Part shown: one piece after another, positions 8,815 through 17,492 of the stretch
Position numbering within the stretch: the first letter of the stretch is position 1
How the letters are laid out: every line of letters begins with the position of its first letter
Source of the DNA: Thermoanaerobaculia bacterium
Lineage (GTDB): Bacteria > Acidobacteriota > Thermoanaerobaculia > UBA5066
NCBI GenBank assembly: GCA_022071945.1
Contig: JAJVIN010000025.1
Location: 23,961-87,960 of the forward strand
Length of the DNA stretch: 64,000 nucleotides
Direction of reading: 5' to 3'
The notes under the pieces: generated by a model
What the model was told of the DNA's origin: nothing
Seen by the model: only the letters and a program-made list of their open reading frames with translations
The model's database searches: none
Translations under genes and position numbers: made by a program

Positions 8815-9815
8815 GAAGGGCACCCCGCTCGACGGTGGCAGCCCTCCTTCTCCTCCTGTCCCTACCGGCGCTCGCCCACGAGATGCGCCCCGGCTTCCTC
8901 GAGCTGAGAGAGACCGGACCGGAGACCTACTCGTTTCTGTGGAAGAAACCGAGCGGAGGCGAGGTAGAGATCCAGATCGCGCCGGTCCTTCCGGAAGACT
9001 GCCGGCTCGTCACACCCGACCGCCAGCAACTCTCTCCGGGCGCCGTGATCGTGCGCGGAACACTGACGTGCCGGGGCGGGCTCGGAGGGAAGAGGATCGT
9101 GGTGGCGGGTCTCGAGGCGACCGTGACGGACGTCCTGGTCCGTCTGCACCATGCGGACGGCCGGCTGGAGAGCCACATCCTGCGCCCGGCGACTCCCTTC
9201 GTCTCTCTCGGCGAGGTCACGAGCACCGCGCGGCGAGCACTCGGCTACGTGCAACTCGGAATCCAGCACATCGTTCTCGGCGTCGACCACTTGCTGTTCG
9301 TCCTGGGGCTCCTGCTCATCGTGTCGGACCGCTGGATGCTCGTGAAGACGATCACCTCGTTCACTCTGGCCCACAGCATCACCCTCGCGATCGCGACGCT
9401 CGGATACGCGAGCGCGCCGCTGCCACCGCTCAATGCCGCCATCGCGCTCTCGATCCTGTTCCTCGGCCCAGAGATCGTTCGCGTCTGGCGGGGCGAGTCG
9501 AGCTTCACGATCCGGCACCCCTGGGTCGTGGCCTTCGCGTTCGGGCTCCTTCACGGGTTCGGCTTCGCGAGCGGCCTGACGGCCATGGGACTCCCGAAGG
9601 CCGAGATTCCCCTGGCGCTCTTGCTGTTCAACGCCGGCGTTGAACTCGGCCAGGTCGCCTTCGTCCTGCTCGTGATCCTCCTCGAGAAGTCGTTCCGGGT
9701 GCTGGAGGTGCAATGGCCCCGCTTCGTCGCGCAACTTCCGGGGTACGCGGTGGGGACGCTCGGAGCGTACTGGACGATTCAGAGGACACTCGTCCTTCTC
9801 GTGGGGGCAAGATGA
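8811..9815 (+). CDS. HupE/UreJ family membrane protein 1
   Basis: A 334-residue protein with a signal peptide (cut near ALA at 22), a periplasmic domain of about 130 residues and six or so membrane helices. The membrane part carries HupE/UreJ motifs: GIQHIVLGVDHLLFVLG, SFTLAHSITL, LLHGFGFASG and LFNAGVELGQ. The conserved His and Asp are those expected for transition-metal handling; characterised relatives transport nickel or cobalt, or serve hydrogenase and urease. No hydrogenase or urease gene is in view, so the metal and client are unknown. GTG start overlapping the isomerase stop; ATGA overlap with the next gene. Confidence 0.9.
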   Translation: MRRAPRSTVAALLLLLSLPALAHEMRPGFLELRETGPETYSFLWKKPSGGEVEIQIAPVLPEDCRLVTPDRQQLSPGAVIVRGTLTCRGGLGGKRIVVAGLEATVTDVLVRLHHADGRLESHILRPATPFVSLGEVTSTARRALGYVQLGIQHIVLGVDHLLFVLGLLLIVSDRWMLVKTITSFTLAHSITLAIATLGYASAPLPPLNAAIALSILFLGPEIVRVWRGESSFTIRHPWVVAFAFGLLHGFGFASGLTAMGLPKAEIPLALLLFNAGVELGQVAFVLLVILLEKSFRVLEVQWPRFVAQLPGYAVGTLGAYWTIQRTLVLLVGAR

Positions 9816-10450
9816 GACAAACGAACGCGGGCCGATGGAGCCTTCCTGAAGCGGGGGCCACTCGCGGTGCATTGGCGAAGTCCTTCACAGTGGCCACCGC
9901 TCTCTGGCCAGCCCTCGCCTGGGCACACGTCGGCCAGGGCCGCGCGGAGGGCTTTCTCGCGGGCCTCAGCCATCCCGTCAGCGGCCTGGACCACGTGCTG
10001 GCGATGGTGGCTGTCGGCCTCTGGGGTGCCCAGCTCGGGGCGCCCGCGATCTGGCTCTTGCCGGTGACGTTCCCCATGGTGATGGCCTTCGGCGGGATGC
10101 TCGGGCTGGCGGGAGTGCCCCTGCCCGGCGTGGAGGCCGCCATCGCGCTCTCTGGCGTCCTGCTCGGCCTTGCGGTTCTTGCCGAGTTCCGGCCTCCCCT
10201 TCCGGTCGCGGCCGCAATCGTCGGTTTCTTCGCCGTCTTCCACGGCCATGCCCACGGAGTCGAGCTGCCGGCGGGGGCCAGCGGCCTCACGTACAGCATT
10301 GGCTTCGTCGTTGCCACGGGGTTGCTCCACGCAGGCGGCATCGGGATTGGTCTGATTCACCGGTGGACCTGGGGACGCCTGCTCCTGAGGGGAGCGGGCG
10401 CCTGCGTCGCGGTGGCTGGTGGCTACTTCCTCTGGAGAGCGTTCGCGTGA
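9812..10450 (+). CDS. HupE/UreJ family membrane protein 2
   Basis: A 212-residue membrane protein of the short HupE/UreJ type. It has a signal-like first helix ending near AWAHVGQG, then about six helices with the family motifs LSHPVSGLDHVLAMVAVGLW and FHGHAHGVELP. It starts with ATG at 9812, overlapping the previous stop (ATGA), and ends in GTGA shared with the next gene. Metal permease or sensor of nickel/cobalt type is the family expectation; the substrate is not visible. Confidence 0.9.
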   Translation: MRQTNAGRWSLPEAGATRGALAKSFTVATALWPALAWAHVGQGRAEGFLAGLSHPVSGLDHVLAMVAVGLWGAQLGAPAIWLLPVTFPMVMAFGGMLGLAGVPLPGVEAAIALSGVLLGLAVLAEFRPPLPVAAAIVGFFAVFHGHAHGVELPAGASGLTYSIGFVVATGLLHAGGIGIGLIHRWTWGRLLLRGAGACVAVAGGYFLWRAFA

Positions 10451-11052
10451 CTGTCGCGACGCGGGTGCGCCGCTCACTCGTTGTGGCGGCAACGCTGTTG
10501 CTGCCCGCGACGGCACACGCTCACCTGGTCAACACCGGCCTCGGTCCCTTCTACGACGGCGTCTCCCACTTCGCCCTCACCCCGGAGGACTTTCTCCCGG
10601 CCCTGGCTCTGGCATTTCTCGCCGGTCAGCGCGGATCGCAGCCCGGTCGTGCCCTTCTCTTCGCTCTCCCCGGAGCGTGGCTCGCCGGCGGCGTCGCCGG
10701 CCTGCTCTTTCCGGCGATCAGTTCGGCCATCGCCCTCACGACGGTCTCCTTCATCCTCCTGGGCGTTCTCGTGGCCGCCGAGGCTCGCTTGGGGACCGGC
10801 GTGGTTCTCAGCCTGGCGGTCGTCATCGGTGGATTCCACGGCTACCTCAACGGAGCCGCGATGTCGGAGGCGAAGCTGGGGGCCCTTGGATTGACGGGAA
10901 TCGTCACGACGCTGTTCGTCCTGGTCTCCCTGGCCGCGGCGATGGTGGTGGCGATCCGGGTTCCGTGGGGACGTATTGCCGTTCGCGTGGCCGGCAGCTG
11001 GATTGCGGCCATCGGCTTGCTTCTTCTCGGATGGTCCTTGCGACCGGGCTGA
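10447..11052 (+). CDS. HupE/UreJ-like membrane protein 3
   Basis: A 201-residue protein with a signal peptide (cut after HAHA near residue 25) and about six helices. Motifs such as TGLGPFYDGVSHFALTPED and GGFHGYLNG place it in a divergent HupE/UreJ-like branch: the His-rich pattern is kept but the GLDH box is replaced by GVSH. GTG start at 10447 overlapping the previous stop by four bases. It is the last gene of the DUF3604-isomerase-HupE run. Confidence 0.87.
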   Translation: MTVATRVRRSLVVAATLLLPATAHAHLVNTGLGPFYDGVSHFALTPEDFLPALALAFLAGQRGSQPGRALLFALPGAWLAGGVAGLLFPAISSAIALTTVSFILLGVLVAAEARLGTGVVLSLAVVIGGFHGYLNGAAMSEAKLGALGLTGIVTTLFVLVSLAAAMVVAIRVPWGRIAVRVAGSWIAAIGLLLLGWSLRPG

Positions 11053-11095
11053 AGGATCCGGCGGGACAATCCGAGACTCACGCCCAGATGACAAA

Positions 11096-11127
11096 GAGCC
11101 GCGAGCACCCGAAGGCGCCCGCGGCTC
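11096..11127. terminator. Possible bidirectional terminator hairpin
   Basis: GAGCCGCG (11096-11103) pairs perfectly with CGCGGCTC (11120-11127) across a 16-base loop. It lies between the converging HupE3 gene and the minus-strand repeat protein. On the minus strand the stem is followed by a short T run (TTTGT). It lacks a long U tract, so efficiency is uncertain. Confidence 0.4.
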
Positions 11128-11193
11128 AAACTCAATGTTTCTCCGGGATCATGGGACTGCGGGAAAGGACTGGCTCCTCGCCGGCCCGAGCGG

Positions 11194-11511
11194 TCAGCGA
11201 ACCCCGACCCGGTTCACGGGACCGCCCGCGTTGACAGGAGCGACGCCGGGACCCGGAGCGACGCCGACTCCCGGTGCTCCGACTCCGACGCCAGGGGCGA
11301 CTCCCACTCCGGGTGCCCCGACACCGACACCCGGCGTCACACCGACTCCTGGCGCCCCGGCGCCCACCGTCGAGCGACGTGCGACGCCCGCGTAACTGAC
11401 TGGAGTCGCCGGTGCGCCAACCACTGCAAGCGCCACCGGTGCTCCGCTCAGAACCCAGCCGAACGCAACGAGACCGAGGATTCGAAGAAAACGAGGAGGG
11501 GCGAGTGTCAT
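11194..11511 (-). CDS. Small exported Gly/Pro/Val repeat protein
   Basis: A 105-residue protein with a strong signal peptide (residues 1-29, ending VALA). The mature part is mostly a 13-residue repeat of the GAPGVGVAPGVGV type, three copies in a row with small changes. No catalytic motif; it looks like a flexible surface or scaffold peptide. It overlaps the stop of the DUF2092 gene by four bases (ATGA at 11508-11511), so translation is coupled. The plus strand is also open through the repeat because of its composition, but the coupling and signal peptide favour the minus strand. Confidence 0.65.
   Translation of the reverse strand: MTLAPPRFLRILGLVAFGWVLSGAPVALAVVGAPATPVSYAGVARRSTVGAGAPGVGVTPGVGVGAPGVGVAPGVGVGAPGVGVAPGPGVAPVNAGGPVNRVGVR
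11223..11366. repeat. 39-bp period tandem repeat
   Basis: About three imperfect copies of a 39-base unit encode the 13-residue GAPGVGV-type repeats of the minus-strand protein. Copies differ mainly at third positions and in single residues (VTP against VAP), so the array is not freshly expanded. Confidence 0.75.
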
Positions 11512-12356
11512 TTGCTTCCTCCAAGAGGCAGGCCCTGCGGGAGTTCGTCCAGATCGATCAGGGCGTCGGACCGCACTTTCTGAGCCCCAGCAGGCGGGAC
11601 AAACGCGAAGGCTTCCGCCGCGGGCTTGAGATCGGTCTTCCAGGCCTTGATGCGAACCGTGTACTGGGGCGCGCCAGCAAGGGTCTTGCTCGTGATCACG
11701 AACTTGCGGGGCATCGGCCTGGCACCCACCTCGATCCAGATCTGCCAGTCGGTGTCGCCGTTGCGAAACGCGAGGTGCTCGCAGTCCACGCCCTCCACCA
11801 CGCCCCGGCCGATGTGCTTGGATTCCTGGACATCGGCAATCAGGACGTCGTAGGGGTTCGACACGAGGAGGTCGCCGCCGGGCATCGCGACCCCGTGACC
11901 CGCCCTCAGGGCCGCGATCAGCTGGTCCACGGTCCCCGGGAGTTCGAACTGCGTGTAGGCGTTGAGGTTCTTTCCGTAGATGTTGGCGGCCTTGCCGTCG
12001 AAGATGAGTTCCACGTCCGCGTACCCGCCAACCCGGTGCGCCCGTAGCTTGTCCGGACGAACGAGAAGGACGGTGCCAGAACTGGTGAACTGGATCTTCT
12101 CGAGCTGGGGCGTGATGACTTCGATGTCACTGTCGAAGGTCAGCTCGAGCGACTTCAGGCCGCTGATGTAGTTCGACATCGACTTGAGGATCGGTTTGGC
12201 GTCACTGGGAACCTGGGGGGTCGAGGCGGCCGCCTTGGCGGGCGTTGCGGGCTGTGCGACGAGCCGTGCTGCCGGGACGATGCCCGCCATGACAAGGGCG
12301 CAAGCCCCGAGAACGATGCGCCTGTCGCGGACCCTGTTGACGATTCTTGTTTTCAC
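11508..12356 (-). CDS. DUF2092 family exported protein
   Basis: A 282-residue predicted periplasmic protein of the DUF2092 family, whose fold is thought to resemble LolA/LolB-type lipoprotein carriers; no reaction is known. The start is GTG at 12356, with GGAGGG nine bases upstream, placing a signal peptide (ALVMAGIVPAARLVAQ) at the front. Family-like segments include LKSMSNYISGLKSLELTFDS, VELIFDGKAANIYGKNLNAY and AALRAGHGVAMPGGDLLV. It forms a two-gene, coupled unit with the repeat protein at 11194-11511. Confidence 0.9.
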   Translation of the reverse strand: MKTRIVNRVRDRRIVLGACALVMAGIVPAARLVAQPATPAKAAASTPQVPSDAKPILKSMSNYISGLKSLELTFDSDIEVITPQLEKIQFTSSGTVLLVRPDKLRAHRVGGYADVELIFDGKAANIYGKNLNAYTQFELPGTVDQLIAALRAGHGVAMPGGDLLVSNPYDVLIADVQESKHIGRGVVEGVDCEHLAFRNGDTDWQIWIEVGARPMPRKFVITSKTLAGAPQYTVRIKAWKTDLKPAAEAFAFVPPAGAQKVRSDALIDLDELPQGLPLGGSK

Positions 12357-12890
12357 TCTCGGTCTCCCTCCGTTCTCTTCTGGGAACACGGGAAAAGTCG
12401 AAGCTCTCATGACATTGGGAAAGCGCCGGCGTTTGCTTCCACGGTGACCTCGGCAACTCTCCTCGTGAACATGAAGGGTGGCCGGGATTCCGTACGCCTC
12501 GGCGACCGGGGTCGCGATCATCCAGACTGCGAATGAGAGATGTGAAGTGTCACATCGGACCGGGACAGATTCATTATCCTACCAACGGGCGGCAGCCACC
12601 ATCCCCGATCTCGCAAGCCCGCGGCCCGCGCCTGAATTCCGATCAGACGAACTCACAGTTCCCGTCCGAATGGTCGAACCTCCAGGTATTGTCGTCTCTT
12701 CGGGCAATTGTCATTGGAGGCGCGGGAGGCTCTTGCTACAATTAAGGGTTCTGCGGAAACCGGTCCAGCAAATCGATTTCGCGCCATCCCGGCCGGGCTC
12801 CCTGGGCCCGTCCATCTCCTTGCGGAGCTCGTGCCCGAGACCGAACCGGCGGGCGGGCGGGCGGGCGGATTCTCCAGGCCCGCTGGCCGG
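12357..12890. other. Intergenic region with G-quadruplex motif
   Basis: No gene found in about 530 bases. It contains the ribosome site of the DUF2092 gene (complement of 12366-12371). An extended -10-like element on the plus strand (TG at 12734-12735, TACAAT at 12737-12742) has no gene behind it. A run of G triplets lies at 12851-12865, just past the 3' end of the beta-barrel gene. Confidence 0.5.
12851..12865 (+). other. Perfect G-quadruplex motif (GGGC repeats)
   Basis: Four GGG runs separated by single C bases (GGGCGGGCGGGCGGG) sit within a longer GGC/GGGC stretch from 12848 to 12868. Single-base loops are the most stable class of G4 motif. It lies 26 bases beyond the stop of the minus-strand beta-barrel gene, so the transcript would carry the C-rich strand. 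Confidence 0.7.
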
Positions 12891-13622
12891 TCAGAAGGTG
12901 AGAGACGCAGCCACCATCGGTCCCTGGCTCACGACGTCCCACTTGAAACCGCCGTCTTCCTCGTAGTCTTGGTCCAGGTAGCGATACCCGACAGAGAGAG
13001 CGAGGGATTTGGAGGCGTGCCACTTCAGCCGGGCGTCGAGGTCCCATGTGAAGTCACAACCGACGCCAAAGCCACCCATCATTCCTCTCAGAGTGAAAGA
13101 GAACGCCTCCGAAAACGGGGCCGCGACGCGCGCGCCGAAGATCGGATCGACCCAGCCGGCGGAGACCTTCGTCGTCGACACAACTCCCTGGCTCGTCCTC
13201 AGCTCGATCTGCGTGGAGAGCGACGTGTACCGCAGCCCGCCAACCGCCTCAAAAACGGGGGTGAACCTGTAAGAACCGGTGCCTTCGACGAGCCACTCGT
13301 CCACGTCCACCTCGGCGGTGACTCGCCCTCTGTCGCCCGTTCCCGTTCCGCCCAGCCCCATGTAGATGACGTCCGCCGAGACGGCCCACTTCGGCGCCTC
13401 TCCCCGATAGTCGAAGAGAGCACCGAACTGGAGGTTCTCGAGGACATCCGAAGCGGGAATGTCGATCTCGGTCGTCACCGGGCCGGATCCCGTCGTGCCG
13501 GACATCGCCGCGCCCATGAAATACGCCCCCACGGTGTGCCGGAAACTCGATTGCTGTGCCGGCGCGTCCGGGGCGCAGAGGGCGAGGATCGATGCGGCGA
13601 GGAGGGTCAAGCAAGGGCGCAT
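12891..13622 (-). CDS. Outer-membrane beta-barrel protein
   Basis: A 243-residue protein with a signal peptide (residues 1-22, ending APAQ). The rest alternates polar and hydrophobic residues in beta-strand style (SADVIYMGLGG, ALSVGYRYLDQDY) and ends ASLTF, with the C-terminal Phe typical of BAM-assembled barrels. The size suits an 8-10 strand barrel. AAGGAAA lies just upstream of the ATG. It appears to be a single-gene unit. Family assignment beyond porin-like is not possible by eye. Confidence 0.85.
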   Translation of the reverse strand: MRPCLTLLAASILALCAPDAPAQQSSFRHTVGAYFMGAAMSGTTGSGPVTTEIDIPASDVLENLQFGALFDYRGEAPKWAVSADVIYMGLGGTGTGDRGRVTAEVDVDEWLVEGTGSYRFTPVFEAVGGLRYTSLSTQIELRTSQGVVSTTKVSAGWVDPIFGARVAAPFSEAFSFTLRGMMGGFGVGCDFTWDLDARLKWHASKSLALSVGYRYLDQDYEEDGGFKWDVVSQGPMVAASLTF

Positions 13623-13803
13623 GGCCGGTTTCCTTTCGTGTTGCGGCTCGACGGCGGTGCCCCTGATCCGTTGAATCGGACTGGAGGCTGAACCGGGCCG
13701 ATCTTAGCGCGGCGGCCCCGCACCAGACTTCCACCGTTCCGGGCCGAGGCGCCGATACCTGGATGCCGCGGGAACCGGACCGGACGGCGCAAGGCCGTCG
13801 CAG

Positions 13804-15285
13804 TCACCAGGGCTCGCCCTGATCCTCCTGCTCTGCTCTCCCGGGCGGCGCCGGCTCCCCGAGAGACTGTGGCCGGTCGGGGGGAAGCCTCCACGCGGAT
13901 TGCCGGGGCGGCCCGGGGCCAGGCGAGACGGCCAGAGGTCTGGCCGCACGGCCGTACAGCCGGTTCGCCGCGCCGAACCAGGCGAGATTGCCTGCCATCA
14001 CCAGAATGACGACGATCGCCGCCACGGTCCGCCGGACCCCGGCACGCACCACCAGGAAGTCTGCGACAGCGAACGAAAGCCACGGGTACCAGCCCCACAG
14101 GTACCAGCCTCCGACGCCACCCCACGTGCCCCAGTATGCTCGGTGGGAGAGAAACCAGTACGTCGTACTCCCCAGAGCGAGGCCCGCGGCCAGGATGTGG
14201 CCTCCCGCCCGATCGGCCGGCCAAACGGGCTTGACGGCGGGAACGAGACAGATCGTGCCGATCAGGGCAGCTGCCAGTAGCCAGTGTGGCGGCCGAAAGA
14301 AGCTCCACTCGCCCAGCCAGAAGGCAGTCTTGATAAAGGTAAGGGCGCTATGGAGCATCCCTGCAGCCATCTCTGGAAAAAGTCCACTCAAGGGGGCTCG
14401 CAGGCCGTTCAGTTCGACGGTTCCGCCCCACCGGTAGCCCCGGAGCGCCTGGATGGGCAAGAACAACAGAGAGAAGCTGCCGAGTGCCAAGGCCGACCTC
14501 CAGTCGCTCTTGCGCCAGATCTTGACCACTAGAAGCACTGAGAGCGGCAGACAAGTCAGCTTGATGAAAGGCCCAAGAGCCGCTAGCGCGGTCAAGAGTG
14601 GCCGGCCCGACTCCCGTCTTACGGCCCAGACCGCCACCGCGGCGAAGGCGAACACGCCCGCGTCGTTGGCGCATCGAGCCAGCGACTCTGGCGCGCCCGG
14701 CACCAGGAGGAGGAAGAGGGCGAGGCCTTTTTGGTAGCCGCTCCACTCTGCGGTCGCGACCCTCATCGGAAAGGCGATGGAGGCCGCGACCAAGAACACG
14801 GAATAGAGGCGCATCAGGAGAAGCTGCATGAAGGGGTTGCTCGCGGCATCTGCACAGCCTAGAGCGCCCGCCAGCTTCAGGAGGATCATGCCGGCCATGT
14901 AGTAGACCGGCGGCTGGTGGCTTTCGTAGTTCGGCTGTGAATTCGCAGCCGGTTTCCACCGAGGCGGCCTTAGGATGTTGAACGTCGCGCTCCGGCCCGC
15001 GAAGTCAGGGCAGCCGTACGCCCACCCAAGGGCCGGGCAGCACGGCGCTGCGTGCACCGCGCCGCAGATCTCGGGGCTGATCGAGAGCCCAAGGAGACCT
15101 TGGATCATCCCGCCGTCAAGAAAGAGAACCGCACGCGCAAGATGGGCGGGCTCGTCCGGACCTTCGAACGCCGGAAGGTAGACGGCGTGGAGGATCAAGC
15201 GACCCACGACCGCGGCAAAGAGCAACCCGATCACGAAGCGGTTGCCTCGAGCCGGGTGGATCGTCGCGGATGTAATCACCACCAC
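13804..15285 (-). CDS. Multi-pass membrane protein, GT-C/DUF2142-like
   Basis: A 493-residue protein with about 11 hydrophobic helices. The first periplasmic loop carries AFEGPDEPAHLARA, the acidic motif of DUF2142 and related GT-C glycosyltransferases that use polyprenyl-phosphate sugars; a second loop has SQPNYESHQPPVYY. This suggests transfer of a sugar to a lipid, glycan or protein outside the membrane; donor and acceptor are unknown. The last 50 residues are Pro/Arg rich and probably cytoplasmic. It is isolated, with the SDR gene diverging upstream. Confidence 0.8.
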   Translation of the reverse strand: MVVITSATIHPARGNRFVIGLLFAAVVGRLILHAVYLPAFEGPDEPAHLARAVLFLDGGMIQGLLGLSISPEICGAVHAAPCCPALGWAYGCPDFAGRSATFNILRPPRWKPAANSQPNYESHQPPVYYMAGMILLKLAGALGCADAASNPFMQLLLMRLYSVFLVAASIAFPMRVATAEWSGYQKGLALFLLLVPGAPESLARCANDAGVFAFAAVAVWAVRRESGRPLLTALAALGPFIKLTCLPLSVLLVVKIWRKSDWRSALALGSFSLLFLPIQALRGYRWGGTVELNGLRAPLSGLFPEMAAGMLHSALTFIKTAFWLGEWSFFRPPHWLLAAALIGTICLVPAVKPVWPADRAGGHILAAGLALGSTTYWFLSHRAYWGTWGGVGGWYLWGWYPWLSFAVADFLVVRAGVRRTVAAIVVILVMAGNLAWFGAANRLYGRAARPLAVSPGPGPPRQSAWRLPPDRPQSLGEPAPPGRAEQEDQGEPW

Positions 15286-15621
15286 ATTCTCGACCTTGAA
15301 GGCCGAAAACCGACAGCGCCACGTGAATCGGCTCCGAACGCCTTGACGAGGAACCGCAATACGCTAGATGAACGAGCCGGCGCCCTGACAGGGCTTTCGG
15401 CGATCTGACCGCGGTAGGTCTTGACGCCGGTCCCGGAAGACGCACCAGGAGGCGCGCCGAGCTGATTGAGACCTGAGTCTTACCTGTCGCCATATCAGCA
15501 TTCTCTGGCCTGATCTCGTTTGGACCGCGGCAATACTAAACAAAGGTTCGTAGTGTCATCTTCATGATAATTACCTGTCCCTGCGCCCACGCCTACGCAG
15601 GGTGGAGACGAGAATAGGCCG
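15286..15621. other. Divergent intergenic region, 336 bases
   Basis: It separates the minus-strand membrane gene from the plus-strand SDR gene. No gene is seen. An AT-richer stretch near 15530-15580 is the likely promoter zone; I could not fix clear -35/-10 pairs. The 60 bases before 15622 contain no strong ribosome site. Confidence 0.4.
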
Positions 15622-16407
15622 ATGACGAAACGCTTCCACGGAAGGACCGCCCTCGTGACCGGCGCTGCATCCGGAATCGGCGCCGCGACCGCCCGCATGC
15701 TGGCCTTGGAAGGCGCCGCCGTCTTCTGTGCCGACCGGAACCAGCAGGGCACGGAGGCGGTGGTCCACGAGATTCGCGAGAGGCTGGGTTCGGCGGAGAC
15801 TGCCCTTCTGGACGTGACCGACGAGGCTGGCTGGATCGCCCTTTTCGCCAGGATCCGAGACTCCCACGGAAGGCTGGATATCCTGGTGAACTCGGCCGGC
15901 ATCTCGATGGCCGCCGCCACGAGCGACATGGAGTACTCGAGCTGGCGCCAGGTTCTCGCCGTCAACCTCGACGGCGTCTTTCTCGGGACCAAGCACGCCA
16001 TCCGCGCGATGCGCGACGGGGGAGGCAGTATCGTGAACGTCTCCTCCGCCTCCGGCCTCAAGGCGGCACCCGGCGCCGCCGCATACTCGGCCAGCAAGGC
16101 CGCCGTCTGCATGTTCGGGAAGGCCGTGGCCAAGGAGTGCGCCGGCTCGGGAATCCCCATCCGCGTCAACACGGTCTGCCCGGCTGGGGTCAAGACTCCG
16201 ATGTGGTCCTCGATGCCCTTCTTCAAGGACCTCGTGGCCAGCCTGGGCTCGGAGGACGCCGCCTACCTGAGTCTCTCGGAATCCGCACCGGGCAGCCGAT
16301 TCTCCGAGCCGGAGGAGATCGCACGCGCGATCCTCTTCCTCGCTTCGGACGAGGCGGCCCAGATCACCGGCCTCGACTTGGTCATCGACGGCGGCTACAC
16401 GCTTTAA
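15622..16407 (+). CDS. SDR family NAD-dependent oxidoreductase
   Basis: A 261-residue classical short-chain dehydrogenase/reductase. TGAASGIG (13-20) binds the dinucleotide, and Asp38 after the second strand favours NAD over NADP. NSAG is at 90-93, and the catalytic set is Ser142, Tyr155, Lys159 (YSASK). The C-terminal GLDLVIDGGYTL is usual for the family. Substrate cannot be told from sequence; relatives act on secondary alcohols, sugars and steroids. Starts with ATG at 15622 and appears to be a single-gene unit. Confidence 0.93.
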   Translation: MTKRFHGRTALVTGAASGIGAATARMLALEGAAVFCADRNQQGTEAVVHEIRERLGSAETALLDVTDEAGWIALFARIRDSHGRLDILVNSAGISMAAATSDMEYSSWRQVLAVNLDGVFLGTKHAIRAMRDGGGSIVNVSSASGLKAAPGAAAYSASKAAVCMFGKAVAKECAGSGIPIRVNTVCPAGVKTPMWSSMPFFKDLVASLGSEDAAYLSLSESAPGSRFSEPEEIARAILFLASDEAAQITGLDLVIDGGYTL

Positions 16408-16620
16408 CCAAGGGACGCCATGGCCGGCGGCCTGGCGAGGCGTTCGGCGATCTGTCCGCAATCGACGGCATGCCCGCCAATCAGTCGATCTCCGAGGAGC
16501 TCACAGACGAACCGAATAGAAGGACCGCGGTTCGGACGGATCGGGAAAGGACGCGCCCGTCGAGATCCAGCGATCGCCACGTGAAGCTGAAAGGGCACCT
16601 GGGCTCGAAGGGCTGGACAG

Positions 16621-17487
16621 TCAGAGAGGAGTCCGGCCATCCGCGGTCAGGAGCGCGCGGTAGAGGTCCGGACGCCGGTCGCGGAAGAATCCCCACGAGG
16701 CCCGGGTCTTCCGGATCTCGGCAAAGTCGACCGTCGCGACCGCCACCCCCTCCTCGTTCCGGGAGAGCTCCGCCAGCTTCTCGCCCCGGTGGTCGGTGAT
16801 GAACGACGATCCGTAGAAGACCTGCCCGTTCTCGTTACCGATCCGGTTCGCGGCCGCCACGGGAACCACGTTTGAAACCGAGTGCCCGATCATCGCCCGC
16901 TGCCATCTGTCCCGCGTGTCGACTCCGGGCGCCTCGGGCTCTGACCCGATCGCCGTCGGGTAGAGCAGGAACTCGGCCCCCTTCAGCATCAGAATCCGTG
17001 CGCACTCCGGATACCACTGGTCCCAGCAAATGGCCGCCCCGGCCTTCCCCGCTTTCGTGTCGAAGACCATGAAGCCCGTGTCCCCGGGCCGAAAGTAGAA
17101 CTTCTCCTCGTAGCCGGGTCCGTCCGGGATGTGGCTCTTCCGGTAGATGCCGAGGATCGCGCCGTCCGCATCCACCATCGCGAGGCTGTTGTAGTAGGAG
17201 TGCCCAGCTTTCTCGAAGAACGAGACGGGGATCACGACCCCGAGCTCGCGCGCCACGTTCTGAAAGCGGCCGATGGTCGGGTGGCCCTCCGCCTCTCTCG
17301 CCCACTCGAAGAACTCGTCCTTCTCCTCGCGGCAGAAGTAGGGTCCCTCGAAGAGCTCGGGAGGCAGGACGAGACGGGCGCCACGGCGGACCGCCTCGCG
17401 AACGAGCCGCTCGACTCTCGACACGTTCGTCTCGAGATCGTCGCCAAGCGCGCACTGGATAACCCCGATCGTCAGCGTGTTCCCCAT
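16621..17487 (-). CDS. aguB: N-carbamoylputrescine amidase
   Basis: A 288-residue nitrilase-superfamily enzyme that hydrolyses N-carbamoylputrescine to putrescine, CO2 and ammonia. The catalytic triad is visible: Glu44 (LPPELFEGPYF), Lys117 (YRKSHIPDGPGYEEKFYF) and Cys154 (ICWDQWYPE). The FRPGDTGF and IPDGPGY segments are typical of AguB. The ATG at 17487 has AAGGGG eight bases upstream; an ATG at 17493 overlapping the aguA stop (TGATG) is the alternative. It directly follows agmatine deiminase, completing the agmatine route to putrescine. Confidence 0.93.
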   Translation of the reverse strand: MGNTLTIGVIQCALGDDLETNVSRVERLVREAVRRGARLVLPPELFEGPYFCREEKDEFFEWAREAEGHPTIGRFQNVARELGVVIPVSFFEKAGHSYYNSLAMVDADGAILGIYRKSHIPDGPGYEEKFYFRPGDTGFMVFDTKAGKAGAAICWDQWYPECARILMLKGAEFLLYPTAIGSEPEAPGVDTRDRWQRAMIGHSVSNVVPVAAANRIGNENGQVFYGSSFITDHRGEKLAELSRNEEGVAVATVDFAEIRKTRASWGFFRDRRPDLYRALLTADGRTPL

Positions 17488-17492
17488 CGTCA

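Noticed and set aside
10976..11395. Plus-strand PTPGAPTPTPG repeat protein opposite the Gly/Val repeat protein
   Set aside because: No signal peptide or ribosome site, and it begins inside the HupE3 gene. The minus strand has a signal peptide and ATGA coupling to DUF2092.
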